From Rhodocyclaceae bacterium UBA2271 (GTDB lineage Bacteria; Pseudomonadota; Gammaproteobacteria; Burkholderiales; Rhodocyclaceae), in NCBI GenBank assembly GCA_002347405.1, contig DDXB01000057.1, forward strand, positions 1 to 6,654: a stretch of 6,654 bases of DNA, in the 5' to 3' direction. Each line of letters starts with the position of its first letter. Positions within the stretch are counted from its first letter, which is position 1. Below the pieces are notes generated by a model. The model was not told where the DNA came from and did no database searches. It saw only the letters and a list, made by a program, of their open reading frames with translations. The position numbers and the translations under genes were made by a program. Of this stretch, positions 5,656-6,654 are shown one piece after another.

Positions 5656-6579
5656 TCAAGCTACGGGTGTCAGCCAGTTGGCGCGGGCCGGCACCTTGCC
5701 GTTGACCACGTCGAAGTACAGGCTCTGGAGTTTTGTCGTGATCGGGCCGCGATGGCCGACGCCGATGGTGCGGCCGTCGAGTTCCCGAATCGGTGTGACT
5801 TCGGCGGCCGTACCGGTAAAGAAGGCTTCGTCGGCAATGTAGATGTCGTCGCGCGTCAGGCGCTTGGAAATCACCTTGTAGCCGAGTTCTTCGGCCAGCG
5901 CGATGATGGTGGCGCGCGTGATGCCGACCAGCGCCGAGGCGATCTCGGGTTCGTAGATCACGCCATCCTTGACGATGAACAGATTCTCGCCGGCGCCTTC
6001 GGCGACAAAGCCATCGACGTCGAGCAACAGGGCCTCGTCGTAGCCGTGCTCGGTGGCTTCCATGTTGGCGAGGATCGAGTTGGCGTAGGTGGCGGAAAAC
6101 TTGGCGCGCGCCATGGTGACATTGACGTGGTGGCGCGCGTATGAGGAGGTCTTGACGCGGATGCCCTTCTCCATGCCTTCCTCGCCGAGATAGGCGCCCC
6201 ACGGCCAGGCGGCGATGGCGACATGCACCTTGGCACCCTTGGGCGAAACGCCCATTTTCTCGGAACCATAGAAGGCGATCGGGCGGATATAGGCCGATTC
6301 GAGCTTGTTCACCCGTACAACCTCTTTCTGCGCTTCCATCAGGGTTGCCCGGTCAAACGGCATCGGCATGCAGTAGATATGCGCCGAATTGAACAGGCGG
6401 TCGGTGTGTTCCTTGAGCTTGAAGATGGCCGTGCCGGAGACGGTCTTGTAGGCGCGCACGCCCTCGAACACTGCGAGGCCATAGTGCAGCGAATGGGTCA
6501 GCACATGCGTGGTGGCCTCGCGCCAGGGCACGAGCTTGCCATCCTGCCAGATAAAACCGTCGCGATCGGACATGGACAT
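5656..6579 (-). CDS. ilvE: Branched-chain-amino-acid aminotransferase
   Basis: PLP-dependent class IV (fold type IV) cytoplasmic aminotransferase that carries out the last step of leucine, isoleucine and valine synthesis with glutamate as amino donor. Its 307 residues are the normal family length. Visible marks are THSLHYGLAVFEGVRAY (28-44), the PLP lysine K160 in ARAKFSATYANS, the segment GYDEALLLDVDGFVAEGAGENLF (from 179) and GTAAEVTPIRELDGR (256-270) with the phosphate-binding and substrate-gating residues typical of IlvE. ATG 6579 is preferred over ATG 6573 because GGGAG ends 6 nt upstream, followed by a run of A. It appears to be the first gene of the cluster here. No leader peptide or attenuator is visible in the 75 nt available upstream. 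Confidence 0.96.
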   Translation of the reverse strand: MSMSDRDGFIWQDGKLVPWREATTHVLTHSLHYGLAVFEGVRAYKTVSGTAIFKLKEHTDRLFNSAHIYCMPMPFDRATLMEAQKEVVRVNKLESAYIRPIAFYGSEKMGVSPKGAKVHVAIAAWPWGAYLGEEGMEKGIRVKTSSYARHHVNVTMARAKFSATYANSILANMEATEHGYDEALLLDVDGFVAEGAGENLFIVKDGVIYEPEIASALVGITRATIIALAEELGYKVISKRLTRDDIYIADEAFFTGTAAEVTPIRELDGRTIGVGHRGPITTKLQSLYFDVVNGKVPARANWLTPVA

Positions 6580-6600
6580 TTTTTTCTCCCAAGCGTTTTA

Positions 6601-6635
6601 ATTGTGATCGAAGATTTTATCGGAATTGCACCTCC
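6601..6635 (-). promoter_or_regulatory. Possible promoter region of ilvE (weak)
   Basis: The stretch just before ilvE is AT-richer than its surroundings. On the minus strand it has a -10-like TAAAAT (6614-6619) about 35 nt before the ATG and a second weak candidate, CACAAT, nearer the gene. Neither has a convincing -35 box at 16-18 nt: the GC-rich repeat fills that place for the first, and only TGCAAT is available for the second. A promoter is expected here because ilvE seems to head the operon, but sequence support is slight. Confidence 0.25.
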
Positions 6636-6654
6636 GCCGGGCCGCCCCAAGGAG
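6636..6654. repeat. Partial dispersed repeat at the window edge
   Basis: GCCGGGCCGCCCCAAG (6636-6651) matches 2341-2356 inside the phosphomannomutase gene at 15 of 16 bases, in the same orientation on the plus strand. The element runs off the window, so whether the G/C-tract hairpin part follows cannot be seen. Confidence 0.55.

Noticed and set aside
5110..6144. Plus-strand open frame of 344 codons
   Set aside because: It spans three clear minus-strand genes (waaF, zinc-finger, ilvE) in antisense and has no domain.
1..6654. CRISPR array, tRNA, rRNA, transposase, defence or phage genes
   Set aside because: None found. There are no regularly spaced repeats, no cloverleaf sequence and no matching protein family among the seven genes.

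Overview
The window is GC-rich and gene-dense. All seven genes lie on the minus strand, so the transcript runs from the right end to the left. Gene content and order (ilvE, then a CHCC zinc-finger protein, then waaF) and the protein sequences suggest a betaproteobacterium, probably a Rhodocyclales-type organism. This is an inference from family resemblance, not from a database search.

In transcription order: a 75-nt upstream region with a partial dispersed repeat and a weak candidate promoter; ilvE (branched-chain aminotransferase, 6579 to 5656); a 70-residue CHCC zinc-finger protein (5643 to 5431); a short leader with a perfect hairpin; waaF (ADP-heptose:LPS heptosyltransferase II, about 5355 to 4315); a 141-residue SnoaL/NTF2-like protein (4308 to 3883); a YheT-type alpha/beta hydrolase (3871 to 2882) that seems to start at ACG; an AlgC-type phosphomannomutase/phosphoglucomutase (2841 to 1360); and an EAL-HDOD protein of the cyclic-di-GMP signalling superfamily (1367 to 126). 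A hairpin overlaps the last stop codon and may end the transcript. Gaps between genes range from an 8-nt overlap to 75 nt, so a single operon is plausible. WaaF (LPS inner core) and the hexose-phosphate mutase (sugar nucleotides for LPS, capsule or exopolysaccharide) give a cell-envelope theme, with the EAL-HDOD protein as a possible regulator. ilvE and the zinc-finger protein look like ordinary housekeeping neighbours.

The most interesting signal lies inside two otherwise intact genes. The phosphomannomutase carries a 96-nt (32-residue) in-frame insertion at its domain 1/2 junction. It is flanked by a 14-nt imperfect direct repeat and built from G/C-tract palindromes. Its first 16 bases recur (15 of 16) at the right edge of the window upstream of ilvE. 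WaaF carries a second in-frame expansion of about 16 residues with a GGGGATTCCCC palindromic core, beginning beside the same decamer (AAAGTCGGCG) that borders the first insertion. Together these suggest small palindromic repeats that enter reading frames without breaking them, comparable in principle to Rickettsia palindromic elements. The other point of note is the missing canonical start codon of the hydrolase. No tRNA, rRNA, CRISPR array, transposase or phage gene is visible, and no intergenic stretch exceeds 125 nt.
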